64,000 nucleotides of DNA from Aphelenchoides besseyi (GCA_024699855.1 JAMPIQ010000001.1:5828001-5892000), one strand, 5' to 3'; shown: positions 45,068 to 56,563, numbered from the stretch's first letter. The notes: generated from the letters alone by a model not told the origin. Made by a program: numbers and translations.

Positions 45068-47147
45068 TAAAGGTTGATCAACCGTTGTAGTTGTTTTTCT
45101 TGATTAATTCCAACGAAAATGTCGGGAGCCGAAAGCAGGATTCCGACAGTACCGCCCAAAGTAACTCCAGCAAAGACAAACAGCAAAAACCGATCGATCA
45201 CCATTGCAACGTATTTCCAGTCGTCTCGTTTCTGTAACCGCGATATTAGATAAGACAGTACAAGCGCTATGAGGTTCAACAACTTACGATTTTGTATTCC
45301 TCGTCCTTCTTCAAATGATCCGTGATGTATTCGATTGAGTCAATGGCACGTGTTGCTTCTGGCGTTAGCGGATAGAACGAGCTTGTTGTTGGATCCAAAT
45401 TTTCGAGTTGATCTTCGTGTGTATGATAGGATTTTAAGGGTCTAAACCGAGAGTCTTCGATTGTTGATTTCTTTTCTACTGACTCCTGAACTTGAGCAGC
45501 AGAACAATGCGGATGATGGACGGGTATTGGTGGATTGCTAAACTCTCCGATCCCCGGCAAAACCATAAGTCCCGAACGAACAGGCGGAATTTTCTTAGGC
45601 ATCAATGGTTTCGGTCTTTTCATGCACAATAATCTGGGAATAACCTATAAAACGTTATTTCAGACAGTGAAATTAGAAAGCTGAATGATCTTCTGCGCGC
45701 TTCCGAGTTATTAACCTTAAGAAAAACAAATTGAACCCAATTAGGCATCCGATGAGTAGTTGGACCACGATGATAGACGTTCAAAATGATCACAGTAACC
45801 ATAATGGTCACAATATTAAGAACTAAAGTCAAAAGGAGGTACTTGGCGATTAGTGGGATAGTTGATGAAGTTGGTGGCAAAATTTTTGAAACTAGATAAA
45901 AAAAAAGGTCTGATAAAACTTGTGTGTGGTCAAACTTACCAAGCAGTAGAAAAACTACAATTGAAAGCAAAATTGAAATGCAGAGTGTAACTTTCTCGGT
46001 CGAATCGGCTGGCAGGAAGAACACGGCCAAATTCAAAACCGCCATCAATACTGTTGGAATAATCAACACCACCGTGTAGAACAGAGCTTTTCGGCGAATT
46101 CGAACTTGAAATTCCATTCGTGATCTCTTGTTGACTAGAGAAGCAGGCGCATCAATGAGGTCCCAAATCGATGAAGTTTGAAAAACGGACAAATCAATCA
46201 TCTCCGCTTGTATGAAATCCATGTGAATTTCGTCTTGATTGTACTGAAAACAATCACTTGAAACAAATTTTCAAAAAGTTGAAGTAATCGGCAGACGCAA
46301 AAACGGGAATCTTTTTCGCAATAACTTACAGTCCACGAACCAAAAACGAGGTGACAGGTTTGCTCGTCAAACTAAATACTTCAATGTGTGTTCTTAAAAC
46401 CTAAATTACCGGAAAATACTCAACATCCAAAATGCAAGAACTTTTGTACAGAGCCGGAGGTACCTGCATGACTTCTAATCAATCTGTAACCACGTAAACT
46501 CACCCATAGCATATTCCCTTCGTGACCAATTACGACGTTGCACATGAAACTCACTTCGTAGTTTCCATCGGCACTTAAAGTCGAATTGGAGGTTTCCGAT
46601 GAGCACAACTCACTTGTTAAACAAAACTATGTCTAAACAACAACTATACAGTGAAAGAATAACGACACTCACCCGGCAACCAAACTTTGTCCGGAGAAAC
46701 ACGAATTTCCTTCAAACCACCGTAATGAGTTGGATTCCAAGTCATCTGAAAGGGTTACGTCTATTATTGTTCAAACATTAACCCACTTGAAAGTCTGTCC
46801 ATTTCAATGTCAACCAAACATTCGTATTCATCGTCTGATCTTTTTCGTCCTAAAACCGGGCATATTAGTTAGCGACCTCAAAACTCACGACGTTGATCAA
46901 CAAATATAACTGAAGAGCTAATTTAACGATTTGAGGCGTCTGATTCATATGCTTCACCGGTTGAATTAAATTGTTGTAGCCGCGGAAAACATCCTGAAAA
47001 CTCATTCTAAAGGTCAGGAAACTAGTTTACCATCATCAGTCGTTCTTCATCGTCCGAACCGTGAGTTTGATCTTCAACAAACAGTTTTTGTTAACGTAAT
47101 TGCAACTTACATGCAAAAATGAAAATGGAAAAAGCGAAAATTTTCAT
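45046..47147 (-). CDS. Nicotinic acetylcholine receptor subunit, non-alpha (UNC-29/ACR-2 group-like)
   Basis: Thirteen exons (47111-47147, 47031-47071, 46889-46993, 46787-46849, 46673-46745, 46614-46632, 46504-46573, 46410-46463, 46330-46371, 45940-46243, 45716-45891, 45288-45644, 45046-45231) give 508 residues. Features: signal peptide, loop residues VWLPDIVLFNN, the Cys loop CILDVEYFPFDEQTC (13 residues between Cys146 and Cys160), then M1-M3 with LFYTVVLIIPTVLMAVLNLA and KVTLCISILLSIVVFLL, THRMPNWVQFVFL, a long cytoplasmic loop, and M4. The loop-C vicinal cysteines are absent (SLVNKRSRMEF instead), marking a non-alpha subunit. UNC-29-like subunits form levamisole-type muscle receptors in C. 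elegans. Confidence 0.95.
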
Positions 47148-47322
47148 TTCGATTTTTTGCTCGTTGACTCCCGACTGATTAAAAAATGCCAAGTGAGCAG
47201 CCGGAAAAATCGATCCGAACTTTGCGGTCTTTAGCGCCTGTTCCCAAACACACGACAAACTCACTGGTCAGCCAAATGAGCGATCGGAGTTCTTTTTGAT
47301 CGACACGTCCAATCGGCTGCAA

Positions 47323-47780
47323 TCAACGCGGATCTTCTCCCTTCAGATTCTTCGTCCGTTGAATCCTCGAAAAATAACTTTTTTTATCGCAAACGTCGCT
47401 TAGATTTCTTCTCGTGCAATCGGCATACTCGGGAAGTGGACCAAAAGAATGTTGGAAGTACAAGAGCTTGAGCTCCTTAATCGTCGACTTCCATTTGTAA
47501 CGTTTGCTGTGCAACTGACTACTCAAATAGTCTACATATGAATCTAACAAATACACTCACTATGCCTTTAGATTCAGTTGGAAATTGAATTCTTTTGTGA
47601 AAGTACTTCCATACAAATTAGAGTTCTGAGGACACAGATCGTCTAATGCGAATCGATTGTGTTTTTCGCTGTCGATAATCCAGAGAACCTGATTTTCGAG
47701 TTAATTGAATGCATTTAATTCTAACACCTAACTACTTTTGAAGAACACACGCCGCGTTTTTTTCTACATTTTTTGTCCAT
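47323..47780 (-). CDS. Small basic Cys-containing protein, unknown
   Basis: Exons 47736-47780, 47561-47688 and 47323-47518 give 122 residues with canonical sites: MDKKCRKKRGVCSSKVLWII, then LDDLCPQNSNLY, FNFQLNLKAYQLHSKRYKWK, a helical middle, and PLPEYADCTRRNLSDVC. Six cysteines and many basic residues could suggest metal or RNA binding, but no family is recognised. Exon 1 overlaps one arm of a 17-bp inverted repeat (47746-47762). It lies 175 bp upstream of the receptor gene on the same strand. Confidence 0.55.
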
Positions 47781-48001
47781 TGCTGCGTGTGGTTCAAAAA
47801 ATCGAAGTCGATTAATTCGAGGATTCATCAATGGAGCTTGATAGTTGGTGATCAGTTGCTGGATTGTCACAGTAGTCGAAACGTCTTATCCGTTTCCATT
47901 GACGTTCGATACTCAAATTTTAGAGTTCCAAACTAATTCTTCATTAAAAAGACCACCCACATCAATCGGACGAAAAATGTGCGGAAAAAACGCGGCGTGT
48001 G
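47746..48001. repeat. Perfect 17-bp inverted repeat enclosing 222 bp
   Basis: CACACGCCGCGTTTTTT at 47746-47762 is exactly complementary to AAAAAACGCGGCGTGTG at 47985-48001. The left arm codes for part of exon 1 of the small Cys protein; the right arm is upstream of it. No flanking target duplication is visible. The right arm shares an 11-mer, GGCGTGTGGTC (47994-48004), with the element at 5009-5019. Terminal repeats of a short element, or paired regulatory sites, are both possible. Confidence 0.55.
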
Positions 48002-48376
48002 GTCCAATTACATTCAAGTGTTGAAAATTGTTAGTTATATTGGTAATCGATGTTAAAAGAACATTGAAATGTTGTAAATGTCATTTTAAAATCCAATAGA
48101 CTGAAATCAAATGCGCTACTTCTAAGTTGTTTAACGGCATATTATTGGTTTTAACTTGTCGTATTGTGTTGATTTAGTTAAACTTCCAAAAGCTTGCTAG
48201 AGACTTGTGTGACCAAAACCGGAGATCGAAAAATGCCATTAAAACCACTGAGTATGAAATTTCATTTTCGACAGATTTAACTTTCTTTTAGAAGATCAAC
48301 AACCATATTATCAAACTCTTTTTGTCATCATTCGTCTAATACTTATCGAACTACCACAAAGTAGCATACTCGGAAA
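48002..48376. other. Intergenic
   Basis: AT-rich, between the inverted repeat and the repeat copy 2; nothing recognised. Confidence 0.35.
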
Positions 48377-48992
48377 TCACTTAAATTTGAGTTCATAATG
48401 CTGACTACGAAGTTGATTGGGATTGACTGCTATAATATTAAATTGAGTGAACATTGAAGTTGAGACATAGTTAGTAGAATCAAACGGAATATAAGAGAGG
48501 AGGATATTAGCTATGGGATGTCTGAGAAGCCCACTTCAGATGACTGTCACTCGAGAACCAGTGGCTGTCGAAACATGCGATCAACAGAACAGCAACTCAA
48601 ATTAATGAACTCAAAGCATGCAAATACTAACAAACGCTTATCAGCCACTGAGCTAAAACACGACTCTTGATTCCCTTCTATGACACGTTCTTCACGCAAA
48701 TGGATTTAGCGCGGGGATCTTCATGACAATCTACGATCATATTATATCAACTAAAAGCCCAAACGTTTGGCCATTCATTGTACTTAAACTTGCAGCTATC
48801 GGATAACTGAGAGAGAAATGAGAGCGCTTTAAAGCCGAACATTTTGTCAGAAATCGCGCGAAGTTACAAAGTTGGTGCAGTTCTTCACACTGATGGTGCT
48901 CATCTGCAATTTCGCACACTTGTTCATGAGCGGATGAGAATCCAGAAGTTTTGCGAGCTGAAGTTAGACAGTAGATAAATTGGGATCGAAAG
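48377..48992 (-). repeat. Dispersed repeat, copy 2 (truncated)
   Basis: Reverse complement of 830-1445 with no length difference. It shares with copy 1, but not with copy 3, the 17 bp beyond GCATTATG, and lacks the small insertions of copy 3, so it is closer to copy 1. It ends abruptly at 48992, where the sequence changes to unrelated DNA. Confidence 0.9.
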
Positions 48993-49012
48993 AATATTTT
49001 AAAGTTGGTAAA

Positions 49013-49234
49013 ATGGTCACGACAAAGGCCGTAATTATTGATCTCAATCGCTATAAACAACATAAAATTAAATTTCTTTCCGATGCGAATTGCATGTTAA
49101 TCGGTTGTCGAAATCGAATTTTACATCTATGGTTCAAGATACGGAAAAGTGAGAAGCACGTTTACAATCGTATTTTTGCGTACTTGTTGAATGACAATGA
49201 ATTTGGTTCGTTAAACTTCCACTCACTCAAATAA
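49013..49234 (+). CDS. Short unknown open frame next to repeat copy 2
   Basis: Single-exon frame of 73 residues starting MVTTKAVIIDLNRYKQHKIK with a basic, aromatic-rich body. It begins 20 bp past the repeat boundary. No homology, splice site or clear promoter is recognised. Confidence 0.2.
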   Translation: MVTTKAVIIDLNRYKQHKIKFLSDANCMLIGCRNRILHLWFKIRKSEKHVYNRIFAYLLNDNEFGSLNFHSLK

Positions 49235-49841
49235 CAAGATTGCATCAAAATCTCGACATTCGTTTAAAAGCCAGTGGTTAGTGTCCCTGGCATATGCTCA
49301 AAATTTCATGTGCTCAGATTTCCTAGTTTTCCTCTGAAGATTGTTTAGTACGTCATAAAAAACAACTAGACACTAATTTCAACGCTGTAGTCCAATTACT
49401 ACCGGATTAACCGCAACTATGCGAAATAGAATCAACCTTTTGGACTTCGTAGGTAAAATCTGAAAGCAGGTCAAAGGTGAACGCTAACGTAAATTGTTGT
49501 TTAAACAGTTTCATCTTAATTAGTCAACGCAAAGTTTATGATCTTATGAATTTGTTCGAGTTGGACATAATACGAAAGACTTTTTGTTGACACTTCATCG
49601 CATAACAACCTTTCGATTTGTTGAACAGTCATTGTCGGAGGTTTAAGAGCACAAATTCAGTTGGTGAACGAACGATTCGAAGAATTTTACACGTGAAACT
49701 TGTATTTTCGTTCCAAGTTTCTACTATCTAAATTGCGTTTACTGACGGCTGAACTGTTGAACTGCATTTGAATCAACACTCATCTTCTTCACTTTATATT
49801 CCGAAGTATTTCTTATGAATACTAGTTAGCCGGAACGTAAG
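49235..49841. other. Intergenic
   Basis: Upstream region of the PLA2-like gene; nothing specific recognised. Confidence 0.35.
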
Positions 49842-50487
49842 ATGTCTATTGATTTGCTTCTTAACTTCGTTCTCCTATTTCTTGCGTTTGTTTGTTTAAC
49901 GTCTGCACAAAGCACAACCAATCAGTTGAATGTGTCGAAAAGCGATGTTTCTCAAATCGACGGTCAGCTCCCAATAAAAATCGTACCACGTGGATTCGGT
50001 AAGCAACTTTAAAGCACAAACTTTGATTGCTAAACAAAACGTATTTATACGCTTGTTTCAGGTGTCGGAGTTTGGTTTTGCACTCAACCGCCCGAAGCTC
50101 GAAGTTCAGCACGTCGTTACATTCAATATAACTGTCATGAAGGTACGAAATGATGTGGTATTTTAGTGTTTGTACTCTTTCTAGCACATTATTTCAATCA
50201 CATAATCTGAACTTTAAGCACGACTCTGTTGTTCTAAATGGCGAACGTGTCATGAATACGAAGCGGTCGGTGGAGTTGGTTGCAATATCGCGTTTGGTGA
50301 ATGTGTTCGAAGTGGCTACGCACAAGATCATTTGTGTCGAGTATGTTTACATTCACAGTCAGTTGGTGATCAAATTTGTATGTTTAAGGCCCTTCTGATT
50401 GTTCCGGAACGAGCTGCAAGTGTCATTTTGATGACTCGGGCTCAGCAATATCGTCAGGAAGGACAAATGCCGTGGCGAGTTGGTTAA
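49842..50487 (+). CDS. Secreted phospholipase A2-like protein lacking the catalytic His/Asp pair
   Basis: Exons 49842-49998, 50062-50142, 50219-50340 and 50389-50487 give 152 residues. Residues 1-23 are a signal peptide (ending LTSAQ). The Cys pattern follows secreted PLA2: WFCTQPP, YNCHEARLCCSKWRTCHEY at about 76-93, and CNIAFGECV at 101-109, the latter matching the family CN..F..C motif. In active enzymes the first region is CCxxHDxCY; here His is Trp87 and the following Asp is Arg88, so catalysis is not expected. The glycine-rich calcium loop is also not evident. A binding or scaffolding role is possible. The C terminus after CRALLIVPERAAS is unusual and depends on a phase-0 junction at 50340/50389. 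Confidence 0.65.
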
Positions 50488-50679
50488 TTTGTGTTAAATG
50501 TTCTTCTCTTCTTAAACGTGTTTCAAAATCAATACGAGTAACTGTTTACATTTTGGTATTTTGAAGAATAAATTCAGAAAGATTTCGTGTTGAATTTCGA
50601 CAATCAAATTATTGCAAGATCCGGTTGACTTATCGCAAACACCTTCGTCGTTGGAATCTGAAATTCATTACACTAACAA

Positions 50680-51799
50680 CTAGTTGTTTTTCCAAACCTC
50701 AAAGATTTCCGTTGTCCATTGGGGATGCATTTTGCGAGTATCAGTTTCATAGTTACCGTTAGTCAATTTGTTCAACAAAACGGCCACCTTTTCGTTTGTT
50801 GTAGGCCAATCGGTTTTCAAAAGCTTGAAGTTCTGCAAGTCGGGAATCTGATTAAGAACAAAACGCAATACAGACGAAGCGACAATCTTAAGCGAACGTT
50901 TGAGTTTGATAGTTGTCGACGACAAACCAAACTATCACCGTAAAGAGGTCCAATGGCCAAAACATGATTATACGTATCTCTTATGCGTGCAAGTCCTACG
51001 ATTTCTTTCTTCTTGTCTGTTGCTATTGCCCAATGCATTCCTGGCGATGACAAAAGAAGCTTGATAAGTTGCTGACTATTCAATTGTGGCAAAAGCTTCT
51101 GGTGATACTAAAAACTAAGTTTGAGTAAAGAAAACAAATTGCAAATACCCTTGCAATAGCTTTCCAGTCTTTTGCGTCGGGCACTCGAATATTTAAATTT
51201 GTATCGTGATCCAATCGATTTGCTTGAACGTTTTGTACCTCGATCGTACTCATGTTCAAATTCCAGTCGGGGATTTTGTTGAAACCACAACGATCACGAT
51301 ATTTCTCATCCATTGGTTCATCTGAATAGACAGTTTAATCTATTACGTTTAAAAGATCACCTGCGTATAGGAACATATTTGGAGTTGCAAGTTTCATTGC
51401 TTCATTCCATAACTGCGAACCGATTCCACCGCCGCGATACTTCTTCACTACAACATAGAGACCTATTTGAGTTAACGAATAAGGCGGCGGATAAGTAAGC
51501 ACAGAAATGGCTCCAATAAAATTTCTGGTTTCTGTAATTCATACCATGAAGCTCTAGGTTCTTCATTACTTACCGATATCAATGGCCACCAATAAGTGAA
51601 AATTGTTTCCAAAAGCATTCAAAAACAATTGATAATCATTTAACGAACTGACCCAGTTTTCGTTTGATACCAACTGAAATAGATTGTGACTAGTGCTCGT
51701 TTCAAAAGTGCAAACGACATTAATATTCAAACCTACATATTTTACGATTTGATTCCAATATTCTTGTCCAGGATTTCGTAATATCGCGTATTTCTCCAT
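50680..51799 (-). CDS. GNAT-family N-acetyltransferase
   Basis: Six exons (51737-51799, 51574-51673, 51361-51531, 51149-51321, 50928-51107, 50680-50886) give 297 residues. The first half is a GNAT domain: NFIGAISVLTY strand, QIGLYVVVKKYRGGGIGSQL with the R-G-G-G-I-G acetyl-CoA loop, and LWNEAM helix, then YADEPMDEKYRDRCGF. The second half, with WAIATDKKKEIVGLARIRDT and AIGPLYGDSL, matches the C-terminal domain found in many uncharacterised nematode acetyltransferases of the YitH/DUF1248 type. Substrate is unknown. The first intron (51674-51736) is 63 nt and in frame, so retention would also give an open protein. Confidence 0.88.
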
Positions 51800-52352
51800 T
51801 TCAATTCTATCAGCAAAGCAAATATAAGTACAAATAATGGATCACTACAAGGAGTCAAGAAGAAGTCTTCGGCAAAGTGGAGTTCACACAAAACTTCCGG
51901 TTTTTTAAACTGCTCAACGACCAGCTGCGCTCTATTTTGATAGATTAGTTCGCGTGGTTTGTTTATTATGATCAGTTTGGGCTTGTGTTCGTCTGCAAAT
52001 CAACTGCGCAGTTAAAGTGACATCGCGTCTGATTGATCATTTGAAGCTCATTGATTATACTAAGAAATGTTGAAATCTCGAACATTCCCGTCGATACTCA
52101 GTGAAACAAACTGAAGATAATTGAGAAGTCAATGACGAAATCTAACGTCATGGTGGTATAAACGAAAGTTTTAAGGGCTGTCAGAAGGCGGTTAATACTT
52201 AATTGAAGATATGAACATAACCAGAAATCGATCGAAATGAATAAAATTATGCATGAATTTGAAGTTCTCATTGTGATCTTCTCAAGTTGGTTTTCCGTCA
52301 GTTGGACTCATTTTCGTTTATCGTTTGATCGACTGGAAAGTTCCCGTCATCA
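51800..52352. other. Intergenic between divergent genes
   Basis: Promoter region of the acetyltransferase (-) and the PP1 gene (+); no element recognised. Confidence 0.4.
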
Positions 52353-53578
52353 ATGACTACTGTCAAGGATTCTGCTCCAACTGTTGCTGGTCCATTGGGC
52401 TCCAACGCTCCAGCAGCCGTCGCGGGAATACGAGTCGATTTGGACGAATTGATTTGCAAGCTGTTGAACGTCGGATCACCGGGTTGTTCGTTGACTAAGA
52501 CGGTGAAAGAAGCAGAGTTGATGCAGTTGTGTCAATTGGCACGTGAAGTTTTCTTGGCTCAAGGATCATTGATCGAGTTGGACGCGCCAGTTCGCATCTG
52601 CGGGGACACACACGGACAGTAAGTTTGTTAGCAAATGAAGAGCTGATAATTGTTTTTAAATATTCGGATGTTTTACGTCTTTTCGATCGTGGTGGCTTTC
52701 CGCCCGGTGTGAACTATCTTTTTCTTGGCGATTATGTTGATCGTGGACGTCAAAATTTGGAGACGATTGGGCTTCTCTTTTGTTACAAGGTATAATTCCT
52801 CTGAATAATTTCTATTCTATTATTTTAGGTCAAGTATCCAGAGAACTTTTTTTTGCTTCGTGGCAACCACGAAGTAGTTTCTGTTATCGACAATCTTTAA
52901 AAAATCGTTTTGTTTCTAGTGCTCGGCCATTAATCGGGTCTACGGATTCTTCGAGGAGTGTAATCGCCGCTATCAGTCAGTTAGATTATGGCAGGCATTC
53001 CAGGACGCATTCAATACGATGCCGTTTACTGGATTAGTTGGCGGAAAGATTTTGTGTATGGTAAGTACGCCAAGTACGAAATGGTATTTATCATTGATGC
53101 AGCACGGTGGTCTTTCGCCACAACTCAAAAATCTCGACCAACTTCGCTCAATTTCACGTCCTATCGACCCTCCCAACCCATCGCTGCACATCGATTTGCT
53201 GTGGTCAGATCCCGATCAATACACAAAAGGTTGGCAATCGAATACGCGCGGTGTCTCTTACGTCTTCGGACCGGACGTGGTCGTAGACATGTTGCAAAAG
53301 CTGGATTTGGATTTGATCGCACGTGCTCACCAAGTAGTTCAAGATGGTTATGAGTTTTTTGCTAATCGCAAACTCGTTACTATTTTTTCCGCTCCACACT
53401 AGTGAGTTTGAAAGATAAGTGGATGTCATCGATTGGGTATTTGAGTTGCGGACAATTCGATAATGCTGCCGCAATGATGATGGTTGATGAGACGTTAACC
53501 TGTTCATTTGCCATCTTTCGTCCAACAGCAAAACCAGTTCGCTTGACCACTTTGCCAGCAGTCAATCAGCCACGTTAA
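52353..53578 (+). CDS. Serine/threonine protein phosphatase PP1 catalytic subunit-like
   Basis: Exons 52353-52618, 52660-52789, 52829-52873, 52920-53060, 53103-53401 and 53446-53578 give 337 residues. Catalytic motifs are present: GDTHGQ (usually GDIHG), GDYVDRG, LLRGNHE, HGGLSP, and SAPHYCGQFDNA. The N-terminal ~25 residues (Pro/Ala/Ser-rich) and tail are extended relative to PP1 alpha, reminiscent of the nematode male-germline GSP-3/GSP-4 group or other divergent PP1s. The first intron starts GTAAGT but ends AA (52658-52659) where AG is expected; only that junction gives the codon pair for GQ-Y. The gene may therefore be a recent pseudogene, use a non-canonical site, or contain a sequence error. 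Confidence 0.88.
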
Positions 53579-53978
53579 GACCATTGTTCCATTTTTATGC
53601 AAACTTGAAAAAGAATAAAATGAGAAACTTCGACGCCCACTCAATTGCTACTGAAAACAGTTGTTGTGGTCTACGAGTCGTTTTTTAGCTTAATAGTTTG
53701 CATTAAACTTAAGTTTTTGGTGTTTTATAGATACCAGTCATTAATTATATGATCGAAGAATTGGTAAGTTTTAGCGTTTTAGTTTGCATTCTTCGCATTC
53801 GATTTTGCTCTTGATTCAAACAAACTTAACTTACTACGACAATGTTTTTAATGCAATATGGTACTCGTTTATTTTGTAACACCACAACCAACAGACGGGT
53901 TAGATGCAAGATTGCAAGTGATGAAACGTGTGGTTCCATCCTTTTCGTTGGATGACATGAGCATCTGAAACGAATGAA
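53579..53978. other. Intergenic between convergent genes
   Basis: 3' flanks of the PP1 gene (AATAAA near 53615) and of the small minus-strand gene; nothing else seen. Confidence 0.4.
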
Positions 53979-54302
53979 CTAGTTGATTACAATCACTTGT
54001 TCGCTCACCACCATTCCGTCTGTGCGTTGATAAACAAATCGCTTTCCATTTGGCGTCTTCAAAATGTAACTGATAGATTCCTATAAATCCAACAATCAAT
54101 TTAAAAGCACAATCCGAACTCACTGGCTGCTCAACGGCTTTGCGGACTATGACACGAACTCCATCTGCCGTTTTAACTTCTTTATCAAACACCCAATTCA
54201 AAGTGTGAGCCGAATGTACTGGAGAGTTCAGTTCAGGTCTAAAACACCCCTAGAGATGAACAGTCGTCAAACTTACTCGCTAGTCGACTCACTGTATTTC
54301 AT
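53979..54302 (-). CDS. Small unknown protein, beta-rich C terminus
   Basis: Exons 54277-54302, 54124-54238 and 53979-54080 give 80 residues: MKYSESTSEPELNSPVHSAH, then TADGVRVIVRKAVEQPES, ISYILKTPNGKRFVYQRTDG and MVVSEQVIVIN. Alternating hydrophobic residues suggest a small beta sheet. Canonical splice sites and consistent phase support the model; no family is recognised. Confidence 0.55.
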
Positions 54303-55131
54303 TGCTAAGCAAACCGGCGGAATGAGATTTGTTGAAATGAACAAACAAAGTTTCTGCTTTTACGAAAACATTCAAACTATTCATCAAATTTGAATATCTC
54401 TAAGTGATCCAATGCTTTCGTTCTCTAGAGTATTTCGAACATGCATCTAATAGTAAAAAATCTTGTGGAGTGCAGTGGTTCACATTTTTGTATTAAAATG
54501 TTATAACGTGATTTGCGTTTATCACAATTTTTGTATGTGTTCCACGATTCAAACTTTTTATTTGCACTTGGAGAGCCGCACCCAAATTCATGCGTTTTGT
54601 TTTCATTCTTCTAAGATTTCACAAAGTTTGAGTCATTAAAAATGGGTGCGAACAATAGAAACGTTTGTTTCCGAGTCGATTTCGAAAAGTTTGCAAAAAC
54701 GCAATTGAGATTGAATTCTGACTAGTGGTAGATCTCTTTATGGTTCTCAATAATTCGTATTGCTAACACGTGTGGTTCTATGGTTCTGAGTTCTCAATTT
54801 AATTGTTAACACGTCGAGTATTTTCAGCGATGAAGCGTTTATAACTTTATAATTTTCAGTTAACCACGATACATATACCATGTTCTTAGTGGTGAAGCCG
54901 ATTTCTCGGATTAAAGATTCGCTTTAACACCAAATGACAATTACTCAACTTTAGACTCTTCGGTACTGTCTATCATCTTGTTTTGTTTTTAGCCGTTTGC
55001 TGACATTTAAACTATACGACAAATTTCTTGAGATCAACCAAAAACATTCTCGTGTTGAGATTCCTGATTTACTTTTTTGTGAGCTTGTGTTTGCTTTGCC
55101 TCATAAAGTCGATAGTTTATTGATGGTTGTG
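54303..55131. other. Intergenic
   Basis: AT-rich, no feature recognised up to the repeat boundary at 55132. Confidence 0.4.
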
Positions 55132-56563
55132 CATAATGCTGACTACGAAGTTGATTGGGATTGACTGCTATAATATTAAATTGAGTGAACATTGAAGTTG
55201 AGACATAGTTAGTAGAATCAAACGGAATATAAGAGAGGAGGATATTAGCTATGGGATGTCTGAGAAGCCCACTTCAGATGACTGTCACTCGAGAACCAGT
55301 GGCTGTCGAAACATGCGATCAACAGAACAGCAACTCAAATTAATGAACTCAAAGCATGCAAATACTAACAAACGCTTATCAGCCACTGAGCTAAAACACG
55401 ACTCTTGATTCCCTTCTATGACACGTTCTTCACGCAAATGGATTTAGCGCGGGGATCTTCATGACAATCTACGATCATATTATATCAACTAAAAGCCCAA
55501 ACGTTTGGCCATTCATTGTACTTAAAACTTGCAGCTATCGGATAACTGAGAGAGAAATGAGAGCGCTTTAAAGCCGAACATTTTGTCAGAAATCGCGCGA
55601 AGTTACACAAAGTTGGTGCAGTTCTTCACACTGATGGTGCTCATCTGCAATTTCGCACACTTGTTCATGAGCGGATGAGAATCCAGAAGTTTTGCGAGCT
55701 GAAGTTAGACAGTAGATAAATTGGGATCGAAAGCATACACACAAAAGCTATATAATGAATCCGGTGAAATCGTCAGAAATTGATCGTCAGTAACAGAGCA
55801 ACAAGTGACAGCAATAAACTGCATTTTTGTCCAATAAAATTCGAATTGGCCAACAATCTTCTGTCCAAGTTCACATAAGAATATGACCTGAAGCTAACAG
55901 CTCAATGATTGTTGTGATTGCATTCTAAAGGACGCCGCCAATCTTGTTCAAATTCAGAATTACCTCGGGAAAAGCGTGGGAATGAGAAAACAATCTGATT
56001 GGAACGCCGATCAATTAGTGAATTTGTTTTCTTTTGTCTACGGAGAGGTCTCAACCGCCTTGTCAGTTCCAATCACTGGTAGCCATTGCATATTTGAGTG
56101 CGGGTACCGCCTTCTGCAGCTTCGATAGCCTTATTCGGGCAGCATATAAACCGTGGAAATGAGTCCAAACAGTCACTCCATCGTCTCATTCCTTCTCCTC
56201 TCATTCCTCTGCTCTTCTCTCCGCTGGTCAATCAGCGCGCTAATTTACGTTTACTGTTTACTTCTCAACTAGTAAACTAATTTAGCGCGTGGAATGACCA
56301 AACGGTTCAATCGAAGAGCAGATTCCTAGTATAACTACGCGGATCGTTTGACACTTCCAGCCAGGTTCTCAGGTTACTCTTCAGTTTTGTGCGAGTAACC
56401 GAGGACGTGAGCGGAAATGGAATAACGATTATTTTGATGTTAATCTGCTTTGTTTTTTGAACTCTGCAAAGTCTAGTTGGTACGAAGATTTTATTCGATT
56501 AAAACAACAACAATTAGTAGTTAAATGTTTGTTGCTGGTTTGCTGCGAGTACTTCGATGCGAT
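55132..56563 (-). repeat. Dispersed repeat, copy 3 (inverted relative to copy 1)
   Basis: Near-identical reverse complement of 1-1428. At its left end the match stops at GCATTATG, where copies 1 and 2 continue 17 bp further. At the right it matches to the last base testable (window position 1), so sequence past 56563 may also belong to the unit. Together with copy 1 it forms an inverted repeat bracketing about 53.7 kb. Confidence 0.9.
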
